Program-made: the position numbers and the translations under genes
Notes under the pieces: model-generated
Database searches by the model: none
The model's input: the letters and a program-made list of their open reading frames with translations, nothing else
What the model was told of the DNA's origin: nothing
From: Anaerolentibacter hominis
GTDB lineage: Bacteria > Bacillota > Clostridia > Lachnospirales > Lachnospiraceae
Assembly: GCF_032380675.1 (NCBI RefSeq)
Contig: NZ_JAWDIX010000005.1
Span: 1-64,000, forward strand
Direction of reading: 5' to 3'
DNA length: 64,000 nucleotides
In this document: positions 51,408-59,873 of the stretch, piece by piece
Layout: every line of letters begins with the position of its first letter
Numbering within the stretch: the stretch's first letter is position 1

Positions 51408-52088
51408 ATGGATTTTTTCGATCAATGCAGAGTGGAACAGTTGTATGATTTAACCCAGACTATCGCTTCCGATGTATTTACCGGGGCTGTCTATCCCTGG
51501 GAGGCTCTTCCGAAGATCGGGGCGTTCATCGTGGAGATGGGCAACGTTCTGCCGAAGGAGCTGTATGAGAAACGGGGAGACAGGATATGGATTGCAAAAG
51601 ACGCGAAGGTGGCGCCTACGGCCTGTATCAACGGTCCGGTGATTATTGGCAGAGGGGCCGAGATCCGTCACTGTGCTTTTATCAGGGGAAATGCCATCGT
51701 CGGGGAAGGATCTGTGGTGGGCAATTCTACGGAGCTTAAGAACGTGATTCTATTTAATAAGGTGCAGGTGCCCCATTACAATTATGTAGGGGATTCCATC
51801 CTGGGGTATAAGGCTCATATGGGCGCGGGTGCAATTACCTCCAATGTAAAATCCGATAAAAGTATGGTTGTGATCCATGGAGAAACGGAGGGTTTGGATA
51901 CCGGCATCAAAAAAGTAGGGGCTATGGTAGGAGACCGGGTGGAGGTGGGCTGCAACAGCGTCCTGAATCCTGGCACTGTGATCGGCAAGGGTACCACTGT
52001 TTATCCTTTGTCCATGGTCCGGGGGATTGTCCCGGCAAAAAGTATCTATAAAAATATGGGCGAGATCGTGGCGAAGGAGGATCTGTAA
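51408..52088 (+). CDS. Left-handed beta-helix (hexapeptide repeat) protein, GlmU-like
   Basis: A 226-residue protein whose residues about 60-200 form hexapeptide repeats (VIIGRGAEIRHCAFIRGNAIV and VEVGCNSVLNPGTVIGKGTTV regions), resembling the acyltransferase half of GlmU without a nucleotidyltransferase domain. It could transfer an acetyl group to a sugar nucleotide. It is probably translated with topB. Confidence 0.85.
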   Translation: MDFFDQCRVEQLYDLTQTIASDVFTGAVYPWEALPKIGAFIVEMGNVLPKELYEKRGDRIWIAKDAKVAPTACINGPVIIGRGAEIRHCAFIRGNAIVGEGSVVGNSTELKNVILFNKVQVPHYNYVGDSILGYKAHMGAGAITSNVKSDKSMVVIHGETEGLDTGIKKVGAMVGDRVEVGCNSVLNPGTVIGKGTTVYPLSMVRGIVPAKSIYKNMGEIVAKEDL

Positions 52089-52096
52089 AAAAGGAT

Positions 52097-52128
52097 GGAC
52101 ATTTTGGCGAATTTATGCGAAAATGTCC
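52097..52128 (+). terminator. Hairpin between the hexapeptide gene and the NifU-like gene
   Basis: GGACATTTT / AAAATGTCC, 9 bp perfect, followed by TTGATTATT. It may be a weak terminator or a leader structure for the next gene. Confidence 0.5.
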
Positions 52129-52162
52129 TTGATTATTAATGCAAATCGAAAGGAGTCTTATC

Positions 52163-52855
52163 ATGATTTATTCACATGAAGTTGAAAAGATGTGTACAGT
52201 TGCACAGGGTGTTAACCACGGTGCAGCTCCAATCCCGGAAGAAGCTAAATGGGTTCAGTCTAAAAATGTTTCCGATATATCCGGTCTGACACATGGTGTA
52301 GGCTGGTGTGCGCCTCAGCAGGGTGCCTGCAAATTAACTCTGAATGTAAAGGAAGGTATTATCCAGGAAGCTCTGGTTGAGACAATCGGCTGCTCCGGTA
52401 TGACACATTCCGCTGCTATGGCTTCCGAAATCCTGCCCGGCAGAACCGTGCTGGAAGCTCTGAATACCGACCTGGTATGTGACGCTATCAATACCGCTAT
52501 GAGAGAACTGTTCCTGCAGATCGCATACGGCAGAACACAGTCCGCATTTTCTGAGGATGGTCTTCCGATCGGCGCAGGCCTGGAAGATTTAGGAAAGGGC
52601 TTAAGATCTCAGGTTGGTACTATGTACGGTACATTGAAAAAAGGTCCGCGTTACCTGGAGATGGCTGAAGGTTATGTAACCGGCATCGCTCTTGACGCAG
52701 AAGATCAGATTATCGGTTATCAGTTTGTAAGTCTTGGTAAAATGACAGACTTCATCAAAAAAGGTGACGATCCGAACACTGCCTGGGAGAAATCTAAAGG
52801 CCAGTACGGCAGAGTTGCAGATGCTGTTAAAATCATTGACCCAAGAGAAGAATAA
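52163..52855 (+). CDS. NifU-like iron-sulfur cluster scaffold protein
   Basis: A 230-residue protein of the NifU/IscU-like scaffold superfamily found in anaerobic Clostridia. Candidate cluster ligands are C11, C49, C56 and C77 (in GWCAPQQGACKL and IGCSGMTHSAAMA). ATG 52163 follows a good AAAGGAG; the longer frame lacks one. It is 18 bases upstream of the GGGtGRT gene, and the two appear as a fixed pair in this lineage. The substrate apoprotein and electron source are unknown. Confidence 0.88.
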   Translation: MIYSHEVEKMCTVAQGVNHGAAPIPEEAKWVQSKNVSDISGLTHGVGWCAPQQGACKLTLNVKEGIIQEALVETIGCSGMTHSAAMASEILPGRTVLEALNTDLVCDAINTAMRELFLQIAYGRTQSAFSEDGLPIGAGLEDLGKGLRSQVGTMYGTLKKGPRYLEMAEGYVTGIALDAEDQIIGYQFVSLGKMTDFIKKGDDPNTAWEKSKGQYGRVADAVKIIDPREE

Positions 52856-52873
52856 TCCAGGAGGTAAGGAAGA

Positions 52874-53884
52874 ATGGCTTTATTTGAATCATATGAAAGA
52901 AGAATTGACAAAATCAATGCTGTGCTGAACAGCTACGGCATTGCGTCTATAGAAGAAGCTGAGAAAATTACAAAGGACGCCGGTCTGGATGTATATGACC
53001 AGGTGAAGAAGATTCAGCCGATCTGTTTTGAAAATGCATGCTGGGCTTACATAGTAGGAGCCGCAATCGCAATTAAGAAAGACTGCAGAAGAGCAGCTGA
53101 TGCGGCAGCAGCAATCGGTGAGGGCCTTCAGGCTTTCTGTATCCCCGGTTCTGTAGCAGACCAGCGTAAAGTAGGTCTGGGCCATGGAAACCTTGGCAAG
53201 ATGCTTCTGGAAGAAGATACCGAGTGTTTCTGCTTCCTGGCTGGACATGAGTCCTTTGCAGCAGCAGAGGGCGCTATCGGTATCGCCGAGAAAGCGAACA
53301 AAGTTCGTAAGAACCCGCTGCGTGTTATCTTAAATGGTCTTGGAAAAGATGCCGCTCAGGTTATCTCCAGAATCAACGGCTTTACCTTTGTAGAGACCGA
53401 GATGGATTATTACACCGGCGAAGTAAAAGAGCTTTGGAGAAAATCTTTCTCTGAGGGGCTCCGTGCCAAAGTTAACTGCTATGGCGCTAACGATGTAACA
53501 GAAGGCGTTGCTATCATGCACAGAGAAGGCGTGGACGTATCCATTACCGGTAACTCCACCAACCCGACCCGTTTCCAGCACCCGGTAGCAGGTACTTATA
53601 AGAAAGAATGTTTGGAGCAGGGTAAGAAATACTTCTCCGTTGCTTCCGGCGGCGGTACAGGCCGTACTCTTCATCCGGACAACATGGCAGCAGGTCCCGC
53701 TTCCTACGGTATGACAGATACTATGGGACGTATGCATTCCGATGCACAGTTCGCAGGATCTTCCTCCGTACCGGCTCACGTTGAGATGATGGGTCTGATC
53801 GGTATGGGCAACAACCCGATGGTCGGCGCTACCGTAGCTGTAGCCGTTGGCATTGAGGAAGCTGCAAAAGAGGGTAAATTCTAA
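52874..53884 (+). CDS. GGGtGRT protein (conserved, function unknown)
   Basis: A 336-residue soluble protein named for the motif in SVASGGGTGRTLHPDN (about residue 258). Other conserved pieces are GNLGKMLLEEDTECFCFLAG, ITGNSTNPTRFQHPVAG and AQFAGSSSVPAHVEMMGL. The Gly-rich loop suggests nucleotide or phosphate binding (inference). It is always found with the NifU-like scaffold gene in anaerobes as far as I recall, implying a role in iron-sulfur cluster assembly or a cluster-dependent enzyme. AGGAGG ribosome site; codon usage suggests high expression. Confidence 0.9.
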   Translation: MALFESYERRIDKINAVLNSYGIASIEEAEKITKDAGLDVYDQVKKIQPICFENACWAYIVGAAIAIKKDCRRAADAAAAIGEGLQAFCIPGSVADQRKVGLGHGNLGKMLLEEDTECFCFLAGHESFAAAEGAIGIAEKANKVRKNPLRVILNGLGKDAAQVISRINGFTFVETEMDYYTGEVKELWRKSFSEGLRAKVNCYGANDVTEGVAIMHREGVDVSITGNSTNPTRFQHPVAGTYKKECLEQGKKYFSVASGGGTGRTLHPDNMAAGPASYGMTDTMGRMHSDAQFAGSSSVPAHVEMMGLIGMGNNPMVGATVAVAVGIEEAAKEGKF

Positions 53885-53915
53885 AAAATCGTCATAGTAA
53901 GAAAGAAATTTACAG

Positions 53916-53949
53916 ACCGCACCGGCCTTTATGGCTGGTGCGGTTTTTT
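53916..53949 (+). terminator. Terminator after the GGGtGRT gene
   Basis: ACCGCACCGGCC / GGCTGGTGCGGT with a 5-base loop, followed by TTTTTT. Confidence 0.94.
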
Positions 53950-54063
53950 GTGATTAAAATAGCTTAGGATATGCCGTGTATGCTCAGATACAGTATTTCC
54001 AGCCGAACTTTACTCACAGCCTTATGTAAATAAAAGACAAAAGACTATGAACGAAAAGTAAAA

Positions 54064-54699
54064 TCAGACCGCTATTCCAAAGCATCTCATATAAGTATTG
54101 TTGGCGTTATCCCAGTTTATGACATGGAACCAGTCATCAATGTAGTCTGCGCGTACGTTGTAATGTTTCAGGTAGTAGGCATGCTCCCAGACGTCAATGT
54201 TGAGAACCGGGCACATTCCCAATGGAAAGGGGGTGTCCTGGTTGGCGGTTGTTATGATTTGAATATCACCTGTGGCATCGACGACAAGCCAGGCATAGCC
54301 AGAACCGAACACGGAGGAGGCAGCCTGTTTAAACTGATCTTTAAAAGCTGGAAAACTCCCGTATTTTCCGCGGATCGCATCGCCAAGCATTCCGTCCGGC
54401 TCCTGGGGAGCTGGATTTAACAGATTGGAAAAGTAGAACTGATGATTGAATACGCCTCCCGCATTGTTCTTGACTGCTGTCTGAATATCTTCCGGGAGAC
54501 TCGGTACGTTTACGATTAGCTGCTGCAGTGTCCAGCCCTGCAGCTGAGGATATTTGCTGAGCGCTTTGTTCAGATTGTCGATGTATGTCTGCAAGTGTTT
54601 GTCATGGTGCAGGCGCATTGTTTTTTCGTCGATGTATGGCTCCATGGCGTCATAAGCGTAGGGCAGCGGTGTGTTGATAAATTCATAGTGTTCGTTCAT
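54064..54699 (-). CDS. sodA: Superoxide dismutase (Fe/Mn family)
   Basis: A 211-residue Fe/Mn superoxide dismutase. Metal ligands sit in LHHDKHLQTY, GGVFNHQFYFSNLL and LNIDVWEHAYYLKHY. ATG 54699 behind AAAGGGGA is the start; the longer frame runs through the leader hairpins and is not coding. It complements the superoxide reductase at 32.5 kb. The leader holds three tandem hairpins, so post-transcriptional control or termination before the gene is possible. Confidence 0.95.
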   Translation of the reverse strand: MNEHYEFINTPLPYAYDAMEPYIDEKTMRLHHDKHLQTYIDNLNKALSKYPQLQGWTLQQLIVNVPSLPEDIQTAVKNNAGGVFNHQFYFSNLLNPAPQEPDGMLGDAIRGKYGSFPAFKDQFKQAASSVFGSGYAWLVVDATGDIQIITTANQDTPFPLGMCPVLNIDVWEHAYYLKHYNVRADYIDDWFHVINWDNANNTYMRCFGIAV

Positions 54700-54731
54700 A
54701 AAATCCCCTTTCCGGAGCATTGCGACGGGGC

Positions 54732-54838
54732 GAAGAGAAATTCGCGAAGGCGATTTCTCTTCTGCCATAAAAGCTATTTGTGATGCTCCAGCACAAATAG
54801 TCGTATGAACAATAAGTTATCGAACTTATTGTTCATAC
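54732..54838 (-). promoter_or_regulatory. Triple-hairpin leader of sodA
   Basis: Three consecutive stem-loops precede sodA: GAAGAGAAAT..ATTTCTCTTC with a CGC-GAAG-GCG apex (54732-54762), CTATTTGTG/CACAAATAG (54774-54800), and a perfect 16-bp stem with an ATCG loop, arms 54803-54818 and 54823-54838. No T tract follows on the minus strand, so these look like RNA-structural rather than simple terminator elements. Confidence 0.6.
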
Positions 54839-55035
54839 TATCCTCCATACTGATGTGTTTTTGTGTAAGACACACGATGTTAATACTATATGCTTTTATT
54901 CATTGATAGTGCAGGAAAAGCGGTTTGTATTATGATCTTGCAGCTCCCTCGTGACAGGAGCAGCCCCTGATGATACTATAGATATATACAAACACTGATT
55001 CCGGTTAAAGGGAACAATGGCAAGGGGGGATGTCT

Positions 55036-55281
55036 GTGTTAAACAACATTTACGTGCGTTATGTAATTGGACAGGTTGTAATGTTGCTGGGAGGAGTGAT
55101 TGCCGTAGCAACGGGAGCCGGGGGCTGGCCATTCCCGCCGGGCTTCTATGTGGGCGTCCTGATTGCGGCTGCTGGGATTATTTTTTCGATCGTTACCGTT
55201 CGCTGCCCTCATTGCGGGCACAGCCTTAAGTTCAGGGGAAAGTGGCCGCAGTTTTGTCCTCACTGCGGGAAGGAGCTCTGA
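55036..55281 (+). CDS. Small membrane protein with a zinc-ribbon tail
   Basis: An 81-residue protein with two hydrophobic segments (about 10-30 and 38-56) and a C-terminal pair of CPHCG motifs forming a zinc ribbon. GTG 55036 lies six bases after AAGGGGGG; an ATG at 55030 directly abuts that site and is less likely. Function unknown. Confidence 0.72.
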   Translation: MLNNIYVRYVIGQVVMLLGGVIAVATGAGGWPFPPGFYVGVLIAAAGIIFSIVTVRCPHCGHSLKFRGKWPQFCPHCGKEL

Positions 55282-55338
55282 TAAGGGCAGGCATAACAGT
55301 ATAAATTGGCAGTTTGAAGCTAAGATGTGGAGGTTAAA

Positions 55339-55830
55339 ATGCAGTGTGAGATAGATAAGGAACCGGTGTTCCGGTATGCCGCAGAAGATGATGTTTTACT
55401 TATTCTGAGCTTTATCAGGGATCTGGCTGAATATGAGGGCATGCTGGATCAGGTGACGGTAACAGAAGAACTTTTGAGAAAATGGCTGTTTGAAGAGAAA
55501 AAAGCCGAGGTGATCTTTGCGGAGGCAGACGGGGCAGCTATTGGATTTGCCCTGTATTTTACGAATTTTTCCACCTTTCTAGGCAAGCCGGGGCTGTATC
55601 TGGAAGATCTGTATGTAAAGCCGGAATACAGGAGCCGCGGATACGGCAAGGCCATTCTGAAACGTCTGGCCGAAATCGCTGCAGAGAGAGGTTACGGGCG
55701 TATGGAGTGGTGGTGCCTGGACTGGAATAAGCCTAGTATTGATTTCTATCTGTCGCTGGGAGCGGAGGCTATGGACGAATGGACGGTTTACCGGGTTGCG
55801 GGAGATAGGCTGGCCGGACTGGCGAAATAA
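55339..55830 (+). CDS. GNAT acetyltransferase, diamine/spermidine N1-acetyltransferase type
   Basis: A 163-residue GNAT enzyme with the CoA loop YRSRGYGKAILK (about residue 98) and the polyamine-acetyltransferase C-terminus LDWNKPSIDFYLSLGAEAMD with EWTVYR. Homology to SSAT-like enzymes suggests acetylation of polyamines or other small amines. ATG 55339 with GGAGG is preferred to a GTG four codons earlier. Confidence 0.88.
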   Translation: MQCEIDKEPVFRYAAEDDVLLILSFIRDLAEYEGMLDQVTVTEELLRKWLFEEKKAEVIFAEADGAAIGFALYFTNFSTFLGKPGLYLEDLYVKPEYRSRGYGKAILKRLAEIAAERGYGRMEWWCLDWNKPSIDFYLSLGAEAMDEWTVYRVAGDRLAGLAK

Positions 55831-55844
55831 ATCTGTTTCTTCCC

Positions 55845-55873
55845 TTCAAAAGCGAAACAGCTTATGCTATGAT
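55845..55873 (+). promoter_or_regulatory. Promoter of the M20 peptidase gene
   Basis: TTCAAA-17 bp-TATGAT. A GGGCGGC/GCCGCCC hairpin lies in the leader (about 55889-55911). Confidence 0.55.
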
Positions 55874-55934
55874 ATTGCTATAAGAATCGGGGCGGCTCTT
55901 GGGGGCCGCCCTATGTGACAGGGAGGAAGTTATT

Positions 55935-57266
55935 ATGGGTACGGTAAATGAGACATATGTAAAGCATCTTCAGGGGATGGTAAGAATACCTACGATTTCC
56001 AATGTGGACCCGGCGAAAATGGATTTTACCAGGTTTCAGGAATTTCAGGATTACCTGCAGGAAATCTATCCTCTGATTCATAAGACAATGGAGAAGAAAG
56101 TGCTCGGACAGGCCAATCTGCTGTTTAAATGGACAGGAAAGAAGTCGGATAAGCTGCCGGTATTATTGATGGCCCATCAGGATGTGGTGCCGGAGGGAGA
56201 CCACAGCAAATGGATTCATCCGCCTTATTCCGGTGAAGTTGCGGACGGCTGCATCTGGGGAAGAGGCAGCGGGGATTGTAAATGCGTGATCCTGGCAGAG
56301 ATGGAAGCAGTGGAAGAGCTGATCGGAAAAGGCTTTGAACCTGATTTTGACATTTATCTGGCCTATGCCCAGAATGAAGAAGTTCAGGCGGAGGAAAAGG
56401 GAGCGCGGATGATCGTGGATTATCTGAAGGATCAGGGCGTTCGTCTCGGCTGCGTCTTTGATGAGGGAAGCGGTGTGACCAGCGGGGAATCCATGGGTTA
56501 TGACGGATATGTATGCCGTGTGGAGCTGGGTGAAAAAGCATTTCATGATTATGAAATATATAAAGAGTGCGCGGGCGGGCATTCCATGGAACCCGGGCAG
56601 GGAACTGCCCTGGGTTCGATTGCAAAAGCGATTGTGGTCATAGAGGCAAATCCGTTCCCGTACCGTCTGACTGACCTGGTAGAGAACCAGCTGAAGGCGC
56701 TGGGCAAATGTATGACAGGCCGGATGGCGGAGATTTACGGAGATCCGAGGAACCACTGGGAAGAACTGACGGAGCTTGCCAAGGAAGACAAGAAGCTGGA
56801 TTCTCTGCTGCACACAACCTGTGCGGTAACGATGGCTTCCGGCAGCGCACAGTCCAACATTCTGCCGGAACGGGCTAGTGCCATAATGAACTGCCGGGTG
56901 CTGGAAGGAGATACGGCGGAATCGCTGCTGGCACATTTCCGTGCGCTTATTCCGGAGGACGTTCAGATTCGCCTGGTGTTTGGCGAAGATCCGGCGCCGG
57001 CATCCTCTGTAGAAGGACGGCCGTACCGTCTGATTGAGGAGATTGCGAAGGATACGTATGGAGATAATCTGCTGATGGTTCCCGGCTTGCTGGCAGGGGG
57101 GACGGATTCCAGATTTTATGGGGCTGTCTGCGATAATGTGTTCCGGCACAGCGGCTACTTCAGGGATGAACGCTGGGGGCGGGCGCACCAGGTGAATGAG
57201 AAGGTTCCCTGTGACGCCCTTGAAAGCGGCGTAAAATTTTACCGGGAATTGCTTCTTAGATATTGA
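55935..57266 (+). CDS. M20 family metallopeptidase
   Basis: A 443-residue di-zinc amidohydrolase or peptidase (M20/M25/M40). The first metal ligand is in LLMAHQDVVPEGD, the bridging Asp in GRGSGDCKC, the catalytic Glu pair in YAQNEEVQAEE, and a C-terminal His in DNVFRHSGYF. The lid domain occupies about 210-330. ATG 55935 behind GGGAGGAAG. Likely hydrolyses dipeptides or acyl-amino acids; specificity unknown. Confidence 0.93.
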   Translation: MGTVNETYVKHLQGMVRIPTISNVDPAKMDFTRFQEFQDYLQEIYPLIHKTMEKKVLGQANLLFKWTGKKSDKLPVLLMAHQDVVPEGDHSKWIHPPYSGEVADGCIWGRGSGDCKCVILAEMEAVEELIGKGFEPDFDIYLAYAQNEEVQAEEKGARMIVDYLKDQGVRLGCVFDEGSGVTSGESMGYDGYVCRVELGEKAFHDYEIYKECAGGHSMEPGQGTALGSIAKAIVVIEANPFPYRLTDLVENQLKALGKCMTGRMAEIYGDPRNHWEELTELAKEDKKLDSLLHTTCAVTMASGSAQSNILPERASAIMNCRVLEGDTAESLLAHFRALIPEDVQIRLVFGEDPAPASSVEGRPYRLIEEIAKDTYGDNLLMVPGLLAGGTDSRFYGAVCDNVFRHSGYFRDERWGRAHQVNEKVPCDALESGVKFYRELLLRY

Positions 57267-57298
57267 TAAAAACAGATTGTACCGGGAGGTGCTGATGC

Positions 57299-57478
57299 GT
57301 GGCGACATCAAAATGTGACTGCTGTATCAATTACAGTTATGACGAGGAATATGGGTGTTTTGTGTGCGAGGTTGATCTGGACGAGGATGAGATGGCCGGA
57401 TTTATCACCGGTAACTGCGATCAATGTGTCTATTTCCAGTATAATGACGAATACCGGATTGTGAAAAAGCAGATGTAG
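57299..57478 (+). CDS. DUF6472 family Cys-rich small protein (59 aa)
   Basis: A 59-codon gene read from the sequence: GTG start with GGGAGGTG upstream and a Cys-rich N-terminus (SKCDCCINYSYDEEYGC), then CEVDLDEDEM and NCDQCVYFQYNDEYRIVKKQ. The pattern fits DUF6472, a small Lachnospiraceae family with four or more conserved Cys, probably zinc-binding. It lies 32 bases after the peptidase and 8 bases before the next gene. Confidence 0.8.
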   Translation: MATSKCDCCINYSYDEEYGCFVCEVDLDEDEMAGFITGNCDQCVYFQYNDEYRIVKKQM

Positions 57479-57486
57479 GGACAGGG

Positions 57487-57819
57487 ATGAAGGGAGAGAA
57501 GGGGTTGAAGAGAAATTCAATGATAGGTTATCTTGCCGTACAGGCAGGTGTATTCTATTTGGTTCCGCTGTTAATACGGGACACAGGATCTGCAGTCTTT
57601 TTCATGCTGCTGGTTTTACCGTTGATTACCTTTATGACCGCGTACTTCTACGGAATGAAAGCAGGATTCCGGTGGTACTATGGACTGATCGCAGCTGTCA
57701 TGTTTATACCCGCTATCCCGATACATTTTAATAGCTCTGCCTGGGTTTACATCTTGGGATATGGGGTGTTAGCCTTTGCTGGAAACGGGCTGGGCGGATG
57801 GTTTCACAGCAGGCGCTGA
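57487..57819 (+). CDS. Small membrane protein, unknown
   Basis: A 110-residue protein with about four hydrophobic segments covering most of its length. The start may be ATG 57487 or TTG 57505; GGAGAGAAGGGG lies in front of the latter. It is probably co-transcribed with the DUF6472 gene. No family recognised. Confidence 0.62.
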   Translation: MKGEKGLKRNSMIGYLAVQAGVFYLVPLLIRDTGSAVFFMLLVLPLITFMTAYFYGMKAGFRWYYGLIAAVMFIPAIPIHFNSSAWVYILGYGVLAFAGNGLGGWFHSRR

Positions 57820-57879
57820 GCATGATATAAATTAATAGTTTGTTGGCAGGTTCATGAAACGATACTGCTGACTGATGAA

Positions 57880-57912
57880 CAACGCCGTCTGCGGTAATTG
57901 CAGGCGGCGTTG
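57880..57912. terminator. GC-rich hairpin without a T tract
   Basis: CAACGCCG..CTGC pairs with GCAG..CGGCGTTG (one mismatch). It follows the small membrane protein gene and may be a weak terminator. Confidence 0.4.
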
Positions 57913-57968
57913 CTGATTTGCCCACTTTGTTTCAAAAAGAAAAACCGTTTATTTCCAGTAAAAACGGC

Positions 57969-57997
57969 TTGACATAATTTACTCAATATGCAACAAT
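57969..57997 (+). promoter_or_regulatory. Promoter of the TetR gene
   Basis: TTGACA-17 bp-AACAAT. A strong -35 and a poor -10 directly followed by the operator-like dyad. Confidence 0.5.
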
Positions 57998-58018
57998 TGT
58001 TACATAACATAAGTAACA
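57998..58018. promoter_or_regulatory. Candidate TetR operator
   Basis: The dyad TGTTAC-N9-GTAACA sits immediately after the promoter and 33 bases before the TetR start, fitting autorepression. Confidence 0.6.
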
Positions 58019-58050
58019 TTATTTTTGGATTGAGATGGAAAGGCAATGGT

Positions 58051-58638
58051 ATGGCGCCAAAAGCAAAGATTACAAACGAAATGATATTAAATGCGGTCCT
58101 GGATATTACAAGGGAAATGGGATTTGAGACTGTAAATGCCAGAAGTATTGCAAATAAGCTGCAATGTTCTACCCGGCCGATATTTACCTGTTTTGAAAAT
58201 ATGGATGAATTGAAAAAGGAGTTCCTTGCCTTTGCCTACCGTTACTATGAGAAGTATGTCGAAGAGTTCCGCGGCTCTGCGGCTGTCAGTTCCTGCCTGG
58301 TTCTTCCTGTTTCGTATATCGAATTTGCCCAGGAAGAAACGCATTTATTTAAGCTGCTGTTTATAAACGATATGGATCTGACTATGACAGAGGCGAAGGA
58401 TTTTTATAACGAAGCCGATAATCAGAAAAGGGCAGAGCAATTTGCAGAAACAATCGGAGTCGGACTGGAGCCGGCCAAACTAATATTTCTGGATTTGTTT
58501 CTCTATGCCCACGGCATCGCTGTCTTAACTGCGACGAAGAAATTGCGGTTCGGCAGAACTGATGCAGCGGGGATGGTACAAAATGTACTGACTGCTTTCA
58601 TAAGACAACAAAAACCGGATTGGAATGCATCTATTTAA
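58051..58638 (+). CDS. TetR family transcriptional regulator
   Basis: A 195-residue TetR regulator. The helix-turn-helix is in the first 55 residues (FETVNARSIANKLQCSTRPI), with GFET and FENMDELKKEF matching the TetR_N pattern. The C-terminal ligand domain is all-helical. ATG 58051 follows GGAAAGG. A SAM-methyltransferase gene follows by 38 bases and may be under its control. Confidence 0.92.
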   Translation: MAPKAKITNEMILNAVLDITREMGFETVNARSIANKLQCSTRPIFTCFENMDELKKEFLAFAYRYYEKYVEEFRGSAAVSSCLVLPVSYIEFAQEETHLFKLLFINDMDLTMTEAKDFYNEADNQKRAEQFAETIGVGLEPAKLIFLDLFLYAHGIAVLTATKKLRFGRTDAAGMVQNVLTAFIRQQKPDWNASI

Positions 58639-58676
58639 TATATGATCATTCATACTGATACAGAGAGGCGAGCGAT

Positions 58677-59468
58677 ATGAAACCAAACCAGTACTTAACA
58701 GATTTCTACAATAATTATGATGAAGACAGCCGGTTGGCGCTAAAGCATGGATCGGTAGAGTTCCTTACTACCATGCGCTATATTGAAAAGTATATCAAGC
58801 CGGGTGATCGTGTTCTCGAGGTGGGAGCCGGGACAGGCCGGTATTCCCATGCTTTGGCCCGCCAGGGTTATACCGTTGACGCTGTAGAGCTGATAGAGCA
58901 TAATATCCGGGTTTTTCAGGAGAATACCCGGCCGGGGGAAACGGTAACCATCACCCGGGGTAATGCCATGGACTTATCCGCTTTTTCGGATAATACGTAT
59001 GATATTACGCTGTTGCTGGGACCGCTGTATCACCTTTACCGCACAGAAGATAAGCGGCAGGCTCTGAGGGAGGCCATACGTGTAACAAAACCGGGTGGTG
59101 TGATTTTTGCCGCCTATGTCATATCGGACGGCTGTCTCCTGGACGAGGGCTTCAAACGGGGCAGTATCAGCGTCGCTGAATATATTGACCGGGGATTGCT
59201 TGACGGGGAAACATTTGCCGCAAAATCCGGGCCGGAAGATCTGTTTGAACTTGTCCGCCGGGAAGACATTGACGAATTGATGTCGGTATTCCCTGTAACC
59301 CATCTCCATTATGTGGCTTCGGATGGCTGTGCGTTGCTGCTGAGGGAAGCGGTGGACGCCATGGACGATGAGGTGTTTGACCTGTATTTAAACTATCACT
59401 TCGCCACATGTGAACGTGAGGATTTGGCGGGCATTACAAGCCATTCCATTGACATATTCCGGAAATAA
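58677..59468 (+). CDS. Class I SAM-dependent methyltransferase
   Basis: A 263-residue methyltransferase with the SAM loop VLEVGAGTGRYSHALA (about residue 47), the acidic residue in VDAVELIEHN, and LLLGPLYHLY in motif IV. It is likely co-transcribed with the TetR gene. Substrate unknown; the group contains small-molecule and lipid methyltransferases. Confidence 0.91.
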   Translation: MKPNQYLTDFYNNYDEDSRLALKHGSVEFLTTMRYIEKYIKPGDRVLEVGAGTGRYSHALARQGYTVDAVELIEHNIRVFQENTRPGETVTITRGNAMDLSAFSDNTYDITLLLGPLYHLYRTEDKRQALREAIRVTKPGGVIFAAYVISDGCLLDEGFKRGSISVAEYIDRGLLDGETFAAKSGPEDLFELVRREDIDELMSVFPVTHLHYVASDGCALLLREAVDAMDDEVFDLYLNYHFATCEREDLAGITSHSIDIFRK

Positions 59469-59524
59469 GGTTAATAAACAGTCCCGGCTGCGTAAATAAA
59501 TATTTGACATGTTGTCTCTTTCGT

Positions 59525-59568
59525 AGAGCGGCGGTTTGAAAAAAGATTTCAGACCGCCGCTCTTTTTT
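59525..59568 (+). terminator. Terminator after the TetR-methyltransferase unit
   Basis: AGAGCGGCGGT / ACCGCCGCTCT with further inner pairing TGAAA/TTTCA, followed by TTTTT. Confidence 0.95.
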
Positions 59569-59844
59569 CAATATGATCATTCGACGAAAATGGGAATAAA
59601 GGTATGATGAATTTGCCTGAATAACCCGGAATTACAGCAGAAACAAAACGATATGAAAACATTTCAAAAGAAAAGAGAACAGAAGATAAGAGGGTATTGG
59701 ACACTATATTTGTGAATTGCCGCCGTAAATAGCAGATACATCATATGTATTTGGCTCAGTTAAAACAAATAATATAGGCAAAATGCACAAATAAATCAAA
59801 TTATATTAGATATAGTACATAAATTATCTAAATATATATTTACA
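59569..59844. other. AT-rich intergenic region without a recognised gene
   Basis: About 275 AT-rich bases before the FadR-type gene. The only structure seen is an inverted repeat TTAGATA..TATCTAA (59806-59831). No frame with a convincing ribosome site was found. Confidence 0.6.
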
Positions 59845-59857
59845 ATCATCAGATGAT
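59845..59857. promoter_or_regulatory. Candidate operator of the FadR-type regulator
   Basis: ATCATC-A-GATGAT is a perfect 13-base dyad 16 bases before the regulator start, similar to FadR/GntR-type sites. Confidence 0.5.
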
Positions 59858-59873
59858 ATGATATATATGAGCT

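Noticed and set aside
54700..54768. N-terminal extension of sodA by 23 codons
   Set aside because: It is encoded by the leader hairpin sequence, is not SOD-like and lacks a ribosome site; ATG 54699 has one.
56163..57311. A 382-codon minus-strand frame over the M20 peptidase gene
   Set aside because: Antisense shadow of a clear metallopeptidase; Cys/His/Arg-rich composition without any recognisable domain.
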